DNA of 64,000 nucleotides from Roseobacter weihaiensis (GCF_020622345.1 NZ_JACNMO010000011.1:110218-174217), one strand, 5' to 3'; shown: positions 24,880-34,102, counted from the stretch's first letter. The notes: a model not told the origin generated them from the sequence alone. Made by a program: numbers and translations.

Positions 24880-25277
24880 TGAAAAGACTTCTCGCGGCCC
24901 TCAGCCTCCTCTGGACCACTCCCGCCCTTGCACAGGGCTGGGGAAATGTCGCCCAACAGGAAGAAGAAACCGGCTTTTCCTGGACAGAGCCCCTCTGGCC
25001 TGCGTTCTGGATGGCGTGGACGCCGGCGACCTTCCTGCTCTTTTGCGGGATTTTTGGCGCCATGGCCATCCTCACCATTCTGGAGATACGCCGCCCCGGC
25101 GGCGATGAGCGGCGCGGCATTCTGGGGCTGACCACCACGCGTGGCGACCGGCTCTTTATCTCACTGCTGGGCACGGCCTATATCTTTCTGGCCTGGCTTG
25201 GGCTGATTGGTCAGCCGCTCTGGTGGCCCTTGGGCATATCCGTGTGCTGGGCGATCTTTTGTTTCCGAAAGGTGTAA
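24876..25277 (+). CDS. glpU: Small membrane protein of the glycerol-type ABC operon (DUF2160)
   Basis: The 133-residue protein has a signal-like N-terminus (MKRLLAALSLLWTTPALA) and three further hydrophobic segments. A small DUF2160 protein always accompanies the GlpSTPQUV importer in the systems I know, and its role is undefined; it may be an accessory subunit of the channel. It overlaps glpQ by four bases. No terminator-like hairpin stands out in the 74 bases after it. Confidence 0.78.
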   Translation: MMKRLLAALSLLWTTPALAQGWGNVAQQEEETGFSWTEPLWPAFWMAWTPATFLLFCGIFGAMAILTILEIRRPGGDERRGILGLTTTRGDRLFISLLGTAYIFLAWLGLIGQPLWWPLGISVCWAIFCFRKV

Positions 25278-25351
25278 GAAAAGCCTTTGGACCTTGTCGG
25301 TCATAGTATTTACTCAGCAGGGTTAACCAGTGAGCGGTGCCCGGGGACGGA

Positions 25352-25753
25352 ATGGGAATGAGAGAGAGAAAGAAAAGAGAGCTTCTGACGGAAGTTGAAC
25401 TGGAGTTCATGAACGAACTCTGGGCCCTCGGGGAGGGAACAGTGCGCGATGTGCTCAGTCAACTCCCCGAAGACCGCAATCTGGCCTATACCTCTGCTGC
25501 AACCATCCTGCGCATCCTGGAACAAAAAGGATTCGTCACCAGTCGAAAATCCGGCAAGCAGCATGTCTACAAACCGTCTCTGGCCAAGGACACCTATCAA
25601 TCCCGCTCACTAAAAGATCTCTCAATGAAGCTCTTTGATGACACGCCCGCCTCGCTGGTGGCGCGTCTGGTCAATGACGATGAGCTGACAGAAGAGGCAT
25701 TGGGGCAAATCCGGGCACTGGTTGATCGGAGGTTGAAAAATGATACCGGTTGA
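25352..25753 (+). CDS. BlaI/MecI/CopY-family transcriptional repressor
   Basis: A 133-residue winged-helix protein with the family pattern LTEVELEFMNELWALGEGTVRDV near the start, then YTSAATILRILEQKGFVTSRK in the recognition-wing region. Members are dimeric repressors inactivated by a partner membrane protease of the BlaR1/M56 class, and such a gene overlaps this one by 14 bases. The start could also be the ATG two codons later (25358). No beta-lactamase or penicillin-binding protein is encoded next to it, so the controlled genes are unclear. Confidence 0.9.
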   Translation: MGMRERKKRELLTEVELEFMNELWALGEGTVRDVLSQLPEDRNLAYTSAATILRILEQKGFVTSRKSGKQHVYKPSLAKDTYQSRSLKDLSMKLFDDTPASLVARLVNDDELTEEALGQIRALVDRRLKNDTG

Positions 25754-26888
25754 TGCCGTTCTCGATGCGTTCATCAATGCCAATATCCTGTTCTGCTTTG
25801 CCTATGTCATCTGGGTCGCGGCCCGTGTGACCTTGGCCCGGATAGGGCTCAAGAACGCATTTGCGACGCAGCTCAAACTGCTCAATACCGTCTTTGTCAC
25901 CATCGTTTGCGCGCCGCTGATCGCCGCAGCGTTCGGCAGCCTGCAAAGTGCCGGGCTTGCCAAGGGCCTCAACCTCAATCTGTCGGACTTTGTCGTGTCC
26001 TACTACCTGAACGGCGGGTTTGAAATGAAAGCCTCGGCCTTTGAAGAGCTGGTCGCGCTGCGCAATACCTTCACGCTGAATGTGGTCAGCGGGGTGGGCT
26101 GGCTGGCCTGGGCTGTCATCGGCACCTTTCTGGCTGGCTTTGCCATTGGCACCGTGCGGCTGTTCTTTTCCGTATTCTGTCTGCACAGGATTGTGGCGGG
26201 CAGCTATGCCTGGCGTCGGTTTGGCCGCATCAGCCTTTGCCTTTCCGACCGAACAATGGTGCCCTTTTCGACACGTGGTCTGTGGACCTACTACGTTGTG
26301 TTGCCCTCTCATATGCTGGCGAACGATCATGAGTTGAAGGTGTCCATCGCGCATGAGTTTCAACATATCCGGCAGGGCGATCTGGAATGGGAAATTCTGC
26401 TGGAGGCGCTGAAACCCTTTTTCTTTCTCAACCCCGCCTACCACGCCTGGAAGCGGCAGGTTGAAGAGTTGCGCGAGTTCAATTGCGACAGTGCGGTCCT
26501 TGGACGGGGCCTGATCGACATTCGGGTTTACTGCGACACGCTGTTGTCGGTCTGTCAGAAAACCCTGCGGCGAGACCGGGATTTTGTCATCGCCGTCCCC
26601 AAGGTAACACTGGTCACGGCCGACAGGTCCGCCTTGCGAGAGGGCAAAAGGAGCTTTCTGGAAAATCGCATTCTATCGCTTCTCAACACCCGGCAGCTCG
26701 CCCACCCCCGTATTGTCTTTCTGGCGCTGGTCCTGCCCCTGGTCACGGCAATTGCGCTCTTTGCAGTGGCCATCCAGCGCCCAGCAGACTGGAGCCAGGA
26801 CAGGTTGATGCTCTCTACCGTCGTCAACCTTGAGCGACTTGATCATATCAATCGCATGTCTACTTTTGGCCGGATAAGAAACGAATAG
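25740..26888 (+). CDS. M56-family (BlaR1-like) membrane metallopeptidase, no sensor domain
   Basis: The protein has 382 residues with hydrophobic segments near 12-32, 48-68, 112-145 and about 325-345. The zinc-protease motif is HEFQH at 205-209, with Glu206 catalytic. BlaR1 proteins of about 600 residues carry a C-terminal penicillin-binding sensor; here only about 30 residues follow the last helix, so that sensor is missing. It should cleave the BlaI-like repressor encoded just upstream, in response to an unknown signal in the membrane or periplasm. Confidence 0.85.
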   Translation: MIPVDAVLDAFINANILFCFAYVIWVAARVTLARIGLKNAFATQLKLLNTVFVTIVCAPLIAAAFGSLQSAGLAKGLNLNLSDFVVSYYLNGGFEMKASAFEELVALRNTFTLNVVSGVGWLAWAVIGTFLAGFAIGTVRLFFSVFCLHRIVAGSYAWRRFGRISLCLSDRTMVPFSTRGLWTYYVVLPSHMLANDHELKVSIAHEFQHIRQGDLEWEILLEALKPFFFLNPAYHAWKRQVEELREFNCDSAVLGRGLIDIRVYCDTLLSVCQKTLRRDRDFVIAVPKVTLVTADRSALREGKRSFLENRILSLLNTRQLAHPRIVFLALVLPLVTAIALFAVAIQRPADWSQDRLMLSTVVNLERLDHINRMSTFGRIRNE

Positions 26889-26946
26889 GAGGGAGCCTCA
26901 GACCGCCAGCTTTGGGATTCTAGGCGACAGGGCAGGCCATGCATCC

Positions 26947-28050
26947 TCAGGCTGCAAAACTCGCCAACAACTGTCGGCGGTTTTTCAAATGCCTTGCGAC
27001 GAGCTGCTTTTGCTGCTGTGCCCCCGGGATCGGCAGCGCGGGCGTTGGTGTGTAGCCAGGCTGCGCCAGTTCAGGAAACATTGACAAAATCTCATCCCGC
27101 GCTTGCGGAGAGACAGATTTTAACGCCTCCGGACCGGTAAAGAGCGTTTCGGAGGGCGCTCCATTTGCGAAAATCACTTCGTGCCTGTCAAACAAGAGGT
27201 GGAAGTAATCAACGTAGTCTGCCTCATCCTCCACAAAAATACCGGGGATCTGCGTCAGCATGATCGCGGGAATTAGCACATCGCGCGCACCGAACATGCG
27301 TCGGGCAATCTCGGAAGAAAGCATCATCCGATGCTGGCGCGAGACGACCAGATCGCGCGTCGGCAATCCGCGCCCCAAGGCACCGGCCACGATCCGAACC
27401 GGTCGAAGCTTGGGGTTTTCCGCAAGCTGCGCCCGGCAGATGCGGGTTCGGAAGACCTTTTTCAGCAGACTCAACCTACCCTCCAGGGTCACGACATGAT
27501 CTCCGGCCAGCAGGTTCTCGATCCCGATTATCCCACGCGCGGTTTCAATTTCTGTCCCCCCGGCAAAACAAATAGGCACGATCAGGCTTTCATCGATCGC
27601 GTCCGGACCACTATTTTTCGGGCCCTCTTCTGCGCTGATAACGCGCAGCGGGACCCCCACCGGGGGCGGCGTTGTGATAAAAGCGATCGCCTCATCCGTG
27701 GCATAAGTCCGGGAAGAATTGACAAAATTGACCGCGAGCATCTTAAACTGCTGACCCGTTCTGTCGTCTTGCACCACAAACTGATATTCGGCTTCGACAA
27801 TCGTATTGTCGCGAAAGGTCACGCCGTCGATGGTCGTGTCGCCATCCAATCTCTGCTGCCTGTCATTGTCGGCAAACTTGGTTTCAGTTCCTGCATCGCG
27901 GATGAAAACTTCGGTGGAATTGGTTGAATTGATCGTCATTGTCTCCCCGACAATATTGCGACCGTCACCCTGAAAGATGCCATCCAATTCGGCACCACCT
28001 GTAAACGAAATATTGGATTCACCCAGAACCCAAAATGAATAATTTGCCAA
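26947..28050 (-). CDS. Hint-domain protein (Rhodobacterales type)
   Basis: The 367-residue protein starts with TTG (GAGG eight bases upstream). Residues 1-155 form a beta-rich N-terminal region with no recognised motif. The Hint domain starts at Cys161 (CFAGGTEIETARG) and includes DLVVSRQHRMML and the late DYVDYFHLLFDRHEVIFANG. Such Hint proteins are numerous in Rhodobacterales, and their self-processing activity and targets are mostly unknown. It is convergent with the M56 gene and has no signal peptide. Confidence 0.85.
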   Translation of the reverse strand: MANYSFWVLGESNISFTGGAELDGIFQGDGRNIVGETMTINSTNSTEVFIRDAGTETKFADNDRQQRLDGDTTIDGVTFRDNTIVEAEYQFVVQDDRTGQQFKMLAVNFVNSSRTYATDEAIAFITTPPPVGVPLRVISAEEGPKNSGPDAIDESLIVPICFAGGTEIETARGIIGIENLLAGDHVVTLEGRLSLLKKVFRTRICRAQLAENPKLRPVRIVAGALGRGLPTRDLVVSRQHRMMLSSEIARRMFGARDVLIPAIMLTQIPGIFVEDEADYVDYFHLLFDRHEVIFANGAPSETLFTGPEALKSVSPQARDEILSMFPELAQPGYTPTPALPIPGAQQQKQLVARHLKNRRQLLASFAA

Positions 28051-28507
28051 CCTATTTGCCTCGCAAAATCAGTTCCGCGCGTGCGCCCCACTTTGATGTG
28101 TGAGAGCATGCATAGCTCTAGTATAGAGTTATCAGGCTCACTTGGTCAATTGCAGCACGGTTTCTCGTCAAGTTTGTCGGCCTGGCGGAGTTGCAGCCCC
28201 GCGCTATGGCCCCAGAACGCCAGCCTGTTTTGCTTTTTGACCTCCTCTTGGCGAGGCCTGCGCCCCGATCCGCAACACAGAGCGCGGCGGAAGATTTAGT
28301 CGATCGACCAGCGCGGCAGCCCCTTCAAAGCCCGAGCTCACGATAAATTGGGCAGGATCGGTTGGAAAAAACGGACAATGGCCATAGGTTGGATGCACAA
28401 CGGGCCGCACACCCCAAAGACCAAACCGGACGTTTTATCCAAGGCTGACAAAGTCGCGCAATCGACAAAAGCCGAAACCGCAAGAAGACAGATTAGGAGA
28501 ATTGGAA
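28051..28507. other. Intergenic region, no gene recognised
   Basis: About 457 bases lie between the divergent Hint gene and the Tat-protein gene. The only structure noted is a short inverted repeat near 28106-28124 (AGAGC and GCTCT around GCATGCAT). Short open frames here lack ribosome sites and look non-coding. It must hold the promoters for both neighbours, but none is convincing by eye. Confidence 0.4.
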
Positions 28508-28996
28508 ATGAAAATACCTTTCTACAATCGTCGGTCCTTTCTGAGAACGGCTTCATATGGGGTTGCAGGCCTTGGATTGATGGCGGGCGGTGTCCCCGCG
28601 ATGGCACAGAGCTTTGCGCCAACACAGACGATGCGTGGCGGCAGCAACAACTACAGACCCAATGCGCCATTGGTCGACCGGCTCGGCTCGGGCTTTCAGA
28701 TGTCCGGGATCGTCCGCCGCGCGGGGACAGGTGAGCCGCTGGAGGGCGTCCGCATCCAGATCTGGGCCGCAACAACGCTGGGGGGCGAACGAGAACCGCG
28801 CAATCACGGCAGTGTCCTGACACAGGCGGATGGGTCCTATTCCCTGGAGATGGAGCAGATCGTCCCGAATTTCGGCCAGCCGCACGCCCATCTGGCCTAT
28901 GATGATGACGACTTCGAGACCGTTTTCCTGCGCCCGGTCATGCCAAGCGCCAGTGACACATCCCTGCAAGCGGATTTCAACCTGGCGCCCGCCTAG
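28508..28996 (+). CDS. Tat-exported intradiol-dioxygenase-like protein
   Basis: The 162-residue protein has a twin-arginine signal (NRRSFLRTASYGVAG, cleavage near AMAQ at about residue 34), so it is exported folded, as cofactor proteins are. The mature part resembles the core of intradiol ring-cleavage dioxygenases: SGIVRRAGTGEPLEGVRIQI, TQADGSYSLEM and GQPHAHLAY, where HAH matches the HxH iron ligands and Tyr in DGSY matches one tyrosine ligand; the other tyrosine is not evident. ATG 28508 has AGGAG eight bases upstream. The gene lies five bases before a ferric-reductase-like gene. Confidence 0.72.
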   Translation: MKIPFYNRRSFLRTASYGVAGLGLMAGGVPAMAQSFAPTQTMRGGSNNYRPNAPLVDRLGSGFQMSGIVRRAGTGEPLEGVRIQIWAATTLGGEREPRNHGSVLTQADGSYSLEMEQIVPNFGQPHAHLAYDDDDFETVFLRPVMPSASDTSLQADFNLAPA

Positions 28997-29001
28997 ACCA
29001 C

Positions 29002-29637
29002 ATGCGGAAACCTCAAGGGCGTTTGGTGACGGCAGCCGTCTGGCTCGGGCTTGCCGGGCTGGTCATCACCCCGATGTTGGTCGCCGCTCTGAGCCCTTAT
29101 CTGCCAAGCAGAGAGTTTGCCTATATCGCAAGCGGTTTTGCAGGCATCCTCTGCCTCGGCCTCTTTCTGGTTCAGCCCCTTCTGGCCGGTCACTACCTGC
29201 CGGGACTGGCGCGGATGCAAGCGCGCCGGTGGCATCGCCGGGTCGGTCTGGGCATCGTTATCGCGATTTTCGTCCATGTCGGCGGGCTGTATCTGACCAG
29301 CCCCCCGGACACCTTGGATGCGCTCTTTCTGAGATCGCCCACACCGTTTTCGGTCTTTGGCGTCATCGCAATGTGGGGCACTGTTTTCGTCGCTCTGCTG
29401 GCGGCAGCCCGCCGCAGATTGGGGCTGGACTATTCTTTGTGGAAGGTCATTCACCACGGCATCGGCAGCATCGTGATCGTGTCGACCGTGATCCATGCCC
29501 TCCAGATCGAAGGCACAATGGGCAATCTGTCGAAATGGGTTATCTGTTGCAGCCTGCTGCTGGTCACGGCCCTTGTGGCTGTTGATCTGCGCCTGCTCCG
29601 ACGCTCGGTCAAGGCGCGCGACTCTCAGCAAAGCTGA
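29002..29637 (+). CDS. Ferric-reductase-like heme membrane protein
   Basis: The 211-residue membrane protein has six predicted helices. Paired histidines lie in RRWHRRVGLGIVIAIFVHVGG and WKVIHHGIGSIVIVSTVIHA, the pattern of the ferric-reductase-like transmembrane domain that binds two b hemes (as in MsrQ). No flavin or NAD domain is attached, so electrons must come from another source such as the quinone pool. It starts five bases after the Tat-exported gene, so the two form an operon and are likely functional partners. Confidence 0.82.
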   Translation: MRKPQGRLVTAAVWLGLAGLVITPMLVAALSPYLPSREFAYIASGFAGILCLGLFLVQPLLAGHYLPGLARMQARRWHRRVGLGIVIAIFVHVGGLYLTSPPDTLDALFLRSPTPFSVFGVIAMWGTVFVALLAAARRRLGLDYSLWKVIHHGIGSIVIVSTVIHALQIEGTMGNLSKWVICCSLLLVTALVAVDLRLLRRSVKARDSQQS

Positions 29638-29711
29638 GCCGCCCCCATCGCCAAATGTCGCTGACGCCCTACATCTTTCACGCAAGGACAGATGTTTTCG
29701 CATGAGCCCGG

Positions 29712-29743
29712 CCTGGTTGCCCCGCTGTAGAGGCGGGGACAGG
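29712..29743 (+). terminator. Stem-loop between the membrane protein gene and yceI
   Basis: CCTG (29712-29715) and CCCCGC (29720-29725) pair with GCGGGG (29733-29738) and CAGG (29740-29743) to form a two-part stem. No U-run follows. It may end the preceding operon or be part of the yceI leader. Confidence 0.4.
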
Positions 29744-29831
29744 TGGCAAAGAAAAGCCTCTTCTGGTCTCCATTTGCGATACGGTGTCCTGATCGGGACG
29801 AGATGTTCTCAACTGTTCGGGAGGAACGACA

Positions 29832-30416
29832 ATGAAATTCATAACCACTTTTCTATGTGCCACAGCCTTGATGACGACGTTTGCTCTTGCGGGCAGCGAT
29901 ACCGGTTGGACGTCCGTTGATGAGGCATCCATCGTCGCTTTCGGTTCGATCAAAAGCGATGATACGGGCGAGGTTCACCAATTCCAAAGCGTGTCCGGCA
30001 CTGTCTCTGACGCAGGCGAGATTTCAATCTCCATCGATGTAACCTCGGTCGAAACTTACATCGACATCCGCAATGAACGGATGATGGAGCATGTGTTTCA
30101 GGACGGTGAAGCCGAGGCAGTATTGACCGGCCAGGTGGATCTGGACGCCGTGACCGGGATAGAGGTCGGGGACACCAAGGTCGTCGAGATGGAAGGTACG
30201 CTCACCTTTGGGGGCATTGAGAGCTATGTGGACGCGAACCTGCTTGTGGCGCGTCTGGCTGAGGACCGCGTGCTGGTGACAACCGCGGATTTGATCATGC
30301 TGTCCACGGCGGATCTCGGCATTGATCCGGGCATCGACAAACTGATGGAGCTGGCCAGCCTGCCCAGCATCACGCGGGTCGCACCGGTGACAGTGCGGAT
30401 GGTCTTCGAAAAATAG
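29832..30416 (+). CDS. YceI-family periplasmic protein
   Basis: The 194-residue precursor has a signal peptide (MKFITTFLCATALMTTFALA). The mature part fits the YceI lipocalin-like fold, which binds polyisoprenoid or amphiphilic molecules; the region SFGSIKSDDTGEVHQFQSVS and the later DIRNERMMEHVF match the family pattern. GGGAGG stands seven bases before the ATG. It is separated from the heme membrane gene by 194 bases and may be transcribed on its own. Confidence 0.82.
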   Translation: MKFITTFLCATALMTTFALAGSDTGWTSVDEASIVAFGSIKSDDTGEVHQFQSVSGTVSDAGEISISIDVTSVETYIDIRNERMMEHVFQDGEAEAVLTGQVDLDAVTGIEVGDTKVVEMEGTLTFGGIESYVDANLLVARLAEDRVLVTTADLIMLSTADLGIDPGIDKLMELASLPSITRVAPVTVRMVFEK

Positions 30417-30531
30417 GTCGGCCTTTGCGCTAAAACCCCCTGCGCCGGCCTCGACGCGCGCGCTTCGGCTTGGGCCCGGTCCGTCGGTTGGGGCTTCTTG
30501 TTGGTCTGTTGAGGGGGGCTGCCGCCGCGCG

Positions 30532-31275
30532 TCAGTCCGGGGTCCGCCGCAGCATGTATGTATCCATGATCCAGCCATGCGTAGCGCGAGCCTCGGCGCG
30601 CAGCTTGACGATCCCGGACCCGACCTCATGGAGCGGCCCGGCCCTGAGAAGCTGTTCCTCCATGCCGAGGAAAGCCCCCCACCAGATGTAAAGCGGTCGC
30701 TCCTCCAGCGATTGGAAACTGCATTGCCCGTCAAGCATCACCAGGACCGTCTCCACCCCGGCAGGCATCCCGTTTTCCCGCAACTGTTGGCCGGTCGTAA
30801 CACAGACACTGCCGTCGATGGTATTGAAAGGCACCGCATGCGCTGCCGTCAGCGCCTGTAGTGCCGTGATCCCCGGCACCACCCGCAGCGCAGGTTTCGG
30901 CGACAACCGACCCGCTATCCGCAAGGTGCTGTCATAAAGGCCGGGGTCTCCCCAGACCAGCAGGGCAACCGGCCCTTCGACCTCTGCCGCCGCCAGCGTG
31001 CTTTCCCAAATCTGCGCAATTTCGTCATGCCATTTGGCAACGCGGGCCTGATAGGGCAGCGTCTCGTCCCGCACCGGCATGTCAAAATCCAGCACCTGCG
31101 CTGGCGAGCCGACATCTTGCAGGATGTTCAGCCGCAGCGTGGCCAGATCATCCTTGCCCGGCCCCTTGCGCGGCAACAGAACAGCAGCGGCCTCTCGGAG
31201 CGCCTTTGCCCCCTCCCGCGTGATATGTTCAGGTGATCCGGTGCCGATCCCGATGAGCCAGAGCTGTTCGATCAT
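30532..31275 (-). CDS. cobF: Precorrin-6A synthase (deacetylating)
   Basis: The 247-residue protein is a tetrapyrrole methyltransferase of the CobF type, which methylates C1 and removes the acetyl group to give precorrin-6A in the aerobic pathway. Motifs are LIGIGTGSPEHITREGAKAL at the start, LLVWGDPGLYDSTLRIA and VVPGITALQALTAAHAVPF in the SAM-binding cleft. It is the last gene of the large minus-strand cob operon, seven bases after cobA. CobF is a marker of the oxygen-dependent pathway. Confidence 0.93.
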   Translation of the reverse strand: MIEQLWLIGIGTGSPEHITREGAKALREAAAVLLPRKGPGKDDLATLRLNILQDVGSPAQVLDFDMPVRDETLPYQARVAKWHDEIAQIWESTLAAAEVEGPVALLVWGDPGLYDSTLRIAGRLSPKPALRVVPGITALQALTAAHAVPFNTIDGSVCVTTGQQLRENGMPAGVETVLVMLDGQCSFQSLEERPLYIWWGAFLGMEEQLLRAGPLHEVGSGIVKLRAEARATHGWIMDTYMLRRTPD

Positions 31276-31282
31276 GGTGCGG

Positions 31283-32002
31283 TCAGGCCTCTGCCAAAGG
31301 GCCGTAAAGGATCAGCGCCGGTTTTGATCCGATCTGCTGCGACAAGGTGGCGGACAAGCCCCCGACCGTACTGCGGGTCACCTGCTGTTCATCCGTGCCG
31401 ACCGCTTCGGCCAGTATGGCAGGCGTGTCGGAGGGCAACCCTCGTGCGATCAGGCTGGCGGCAAGTGCCGGAAAGGTCCGTTTGCCCATAAAGATCACGG
31501 TGCAGGCGGTCGCATCCGCCAGCGCGGCGAGGTCTATGTCCTGCGGCAGGTCTCCGTTTGCATCGTGCCCCGTCACAAACTGTACCCGGCGCGCGGTCAG
31601 ACGGCGCGTCAGCGGTATACCGCAGGCCGCCGCCGCCGCGATGGCCGAGGGCACGCCGGGAATGATCTCGTAGTCGATGCCCGCCTCGCGCAGTGCCACA
31701 AGCTCTTCCTCCAGACGCCCGAAAAGGCCGCTATCGCCGGATTTCAACCGAACGATACGCCCGCCGGCCTGCGCGTAGTCGACCAGCAGGCGGCTCACAT
31801 GATGCTGGCGCGGCGACGGGTGCCCCGCCCGCTTGCCAACGCCCACCAGGTCCGCCCCTTGGCGGGCATGCTTCAGGATCGGCCCGGAGGACAGATCATC
31901 AAAGAGAACCGCATCCGCCCTTTTCAGACGGTCCACCGCCTTGAGCGTCAGCAGGTCCGGGTCGCCCGGCCCGGAGCCGACAAAGGAGACAAAGCCGCTC
32001 AT
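31283..32002 (-). CDS. cobA: Uroporphyrinogen-III C-methyltransferase
   Basis: The 239-residue SUMT adds two methyl groups to uroporphyrinogen III to make precorrin-2, the entry step of the corrin branch. Visible motifs are FVGSGPGDPDLLTLKA (7-22), IVRLKSGDSGLFGR and the region YEIIPGVPSAIAAAAACGIP. It is a single-function enzyme without the CysG dehydrogenase/chelatase part. Its start overlaps the cobB stop (ATGA). Confidence 0.93.
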   Translation of the reverse strand: MSGFVSFVGSGPGDPDLLTLKAVDRLKRADAVLFDDLSSGPILKHARQGADLVGVGKRAGHPSPRQHHVSRLLVDYAQAGGRIVRLKSGDSGLFGRLEEELVALREAGIDYEIIPGVPSAIAAAAACGIPLTRRLTARRVQFVTGHDANGDLPQDIDLAALADATACTVIFMGKRTFPALAASLIARGLPSDTPAILAEAVGTDEQQVTRSTVGGLSATLSQQIGSKPALILYGPLAEA

Positions 32003-33315
32003 GCCGCCTCCGGCGTTATCAGGTGGAAAAAGGTGCCCGTGACCTTGCCGCGATGAGAGCCAGTCTCGGGCACAGGCTGGCCGTCGGCGTCAAAGACTTC
32101 CGCCAGTGGCGCGTCCGGTTGCGCCAGAATCGTGGAGTAGTGGAACTCATGCCCCCGCAGCGCCTGGCCTGCGTCAAATCCCGGCATGGCCGCCCCAAGG
32201 ACTGCGCGGCGGTAGCCAAGGTGAAACTTGCGCTTTTCGTAGGACGTGACCAGTCCGAGCAGGCCCGCCATCGCATGCCGGTGGCCTTGCTTGTCGATGA
32301 GCGCCTCCCCGAGCGCCATGTACCCGCCGCATTCCCCATGGACGGGTCTTGCCTCGGCATGACGCCGCAAAGCGGTCAGAAAACACTGCGCAGCGGCCAG
32401 CCTGCCTGCGTGCAATTCAGGATACCCCCCCGGCAACCAGACCAGATCTGCTGTCGGGTCCGGCACCTCATCCGCCAAGGGGGAAAACGGGCTGATCTCG
32501 GCCCCCGCGTCGCGCCACCCCTTGAGCAAATGCGGATAGGTAAAGGAAAACGCAGCATCCTGCGCCAGGGCAATCCGTTGCGCAGGCGGGGAGGGCAAGC
32601 TGCCGGTCTGCCCCCCGCGCACAGAATTGGCAGCGGCCCGGATCGCGGCCAGATCGACATGCTCGCGCAGGAAATCGGCATAGCCCGCGATGGCGCTTTC
32701 AAGGTCTGGATGCTCGACCGCCTGAATGAGACCAAGGTGCCGCTCCGGCAGCGTCAGATCACCGCGCCGGGGCAAAACGCCCAGAACCGTGATCCCCGCC
32801 TGATCCATCCCCAGACGCGCCAGACGCTCGTGTCTGGGGCTTGCGACCCGATTCAGGATAACCCCCGCAAAAGGCAGATCGGGCGCATAGGTCTGAAACC
32901 CCAAAGCGGTGGCGGCAGCCGATTGCGCCTGTCCGCCCACATCCACAACCAGCACCACCGGCCAGCCAAGCCGTCTGGCGGTCTCGGCACTGGAGCCAAA
33001 GCCGGTCTGACCTTTTGTCGCGACGCCATCGTAAAGCCCCATCGACCCTTCCGCGATACAGATATCCGCACCGTTCATCTGCGCGGCGATGCCATTCAGC
33101 AGCCTGTCATCCATCGCCCAGGTGTCGATATTGAACGAAGCCCGCCCGCAGGCCGCCCGATGAAAGGCCGGGTCAATATAATCGGGCCCCGATTTATAGG
33201 GCTGCACGACCAACCCCTCATCCCGCAGCGCGCGCAACAGCCCCAACATGACTGTGGTTTTGCCGGTCCCCGAAGAGGGCGCGGAAATCAGAACACCGGG
33301 GGGCGTCTCAATCAT
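31999..33315 (-). CDS. cobB: Hydrogenobyrinic acid a,c-diamide synthase
   Basis: The 438-residue glutamine-dependent enzyme amidates the a and c side chains using ATP. The N-terminal domain has the P-loop [11 protein letters not shown] (11-21), and the C-terminal glutaminase domain has the nucleophile Cys in [17 protein letters not shown] 33315 is chosen because GGAGG is seven bases upstream. It overlaps cobM by eight bases and cobA by four. In the aerobic pathway this step precedes cobalt insertion by CobN. Confidence 0.93.
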   Translation of the reverse strand: MIETPPGVLISAPSSGTGKTTVMLGLLRALRDEGLVVQPYKSGPDYIDPAFHRAACGRASFNIDTWAMDDRLLNGIAAQMNGADICIAEGSMGLYDGVATKGQTGFGSSAETARRLGWPVVLVVDVGGQAQSAAATALGFQTYAPDLPFAGVILNRVASPRHERLARLGMDQAGITVLGVLPRRGDLTLPERHLGLIQAVEHPDLESAIAGYADFLREHVDLAAIRAAANSVRGGQTGSLPSPPAQRIALAQDAAFSFTYPHLLKGWRDAGAEISPFSPLADEVPDPTADLVWLPGGYPELHAGRLAAAQCFLTALRRHAEARPVHGECGGYMALGEALIDKQGHRHAMAGLLGLVTSYEKRKFHLGYRRAVLGAAMPGFDAGQALRGHEFHYSTILAQPDAPLAEVFDADGQPVPETGSHRGKVTGTFFHLITPEAA

Positions 33316-34102
33316 CGCCATGCCTCCATTCAGACCAGGGGCTATCCGCTGTTTGCGGACGGTACCGCCGGTCATACTCCGCCGCATAGAGCTTACTATC
33401 GGCAAAGCCTTCGCCCGCGAGCGACGGCCCCACGAAAATCAGCGCGGTGCGGGCAATTGTGGGATCCAACGCGACCTCAATGGTGCAAAGCGTGGCGCGT
33501 ATGATCTTTTCATCAGGCCAGGTTGCCCGAAAGACAACGGCCACCGGGCAATCCGCACCGTAGTGCGGCGTAAGGTCTTCAACCACCCGCGCCAGATTGC
33601 CGATCGACAGATGCAAGGCCAAGGTCGCGCCTGTCGCGCCGAAATTGGCGAGCGTTTCCCTCTCCGGCATGGTGGAGGCGCGGCCTTGCGTGCGGGTCAG
33701 CACAACCGACTGCGAGAGCCCCGGCAAGGTCAGCTCCTGCCCCAGGCTGGCCGCGGCAGCGGCAAATGACGGCACACCGGGGGTGACGGTATAGGGGATG
33801 TCCAGGGCCTTGAGCCGTCTGATCTGTTCGCCCATCGCGGACCAGACGGACAGATCACCCGAGTGCAGGCGGGCCACATCCTGCCCCTGCGCCGTTGCCG
33901 CTGCGATCTCTGAGAGGATCGCATCAAGGTCCATCGGCGCGGTGTTCACGATACGGGCGTCTTTGGGGCAATGCGCCAGTACCGCCTCGGGCACCAGCGA
34001 TCCGGCATAAAGGCACACCGGACAGGACGCAATCAGGTCCCTCCCCCGCAGCGTCAACAGATCCGCCGCCCCTGGCCCCGCGCCGATGAAATGAACCGTC
34101 AT
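33308..34102 (-). CDS. cobM: Precorrin-4 C11-methyltransferase
   Basis: The 264-residue SAM-dependent enzyme methylates C11 to form precorrin-5. Motifs are [20 protein letters not shown] at the start, [20 protein letters not shown] in the active-site region and [17 protein letters not shown]. Its start overlaps the cobE stop by four bases. The C-terminal 25 residues, including the end [12 protein letters not shown], are hydrophilic. Confidence 0.93.
   Translation of the reverse strand: MTVHFIGAGPGAADLLTLRGRDLIASCPVCLYAGSLVPEAVLAHCPKDARIVNTAPMDLDAILSEIAAATAQGQDVARLHSGDLSVWSAMGEQIRRLKALDIPYTVTPGVPSFAAAAASLGQELTLPGLSQSVVLTRTQGRASTMPERETLANFGATGATLALHLSIGNLARVVEDLTPHYGADCPVAVVFRATWPDEKIIRATLCTIEVALDPTIARTALIFVGPSLAGEGFADSKLYAAEYDRRYRPQTADSPWSEWRHGDD

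Noticed and set aside
25740..26888. BlaR1 beta-lactam sensor
   Set aside because: The M56 protease part is present, but the protein ends without the penicillin-binding domain, so a beta-lactam sensing call is not supported.
28348..28734. Plus-strand frame of 128 codons in the gap before the Tat protein gene
   Set aside because: It overlaps the Tat signal region in another frame, has no ribosome site and no family match.
30417..30531. Possible terminator between yceI and cobF
   Set aside because: CCCCCT near 30436 and AGGGGGG near 30511 are too far apart to form a convincing hairpin, and no T-run is present.
32023..33504. Plus-strand open frame of 493 codons opposite cobB
   Set aside because: A shadow of cobB; rich in Arg and Pro without motifs.
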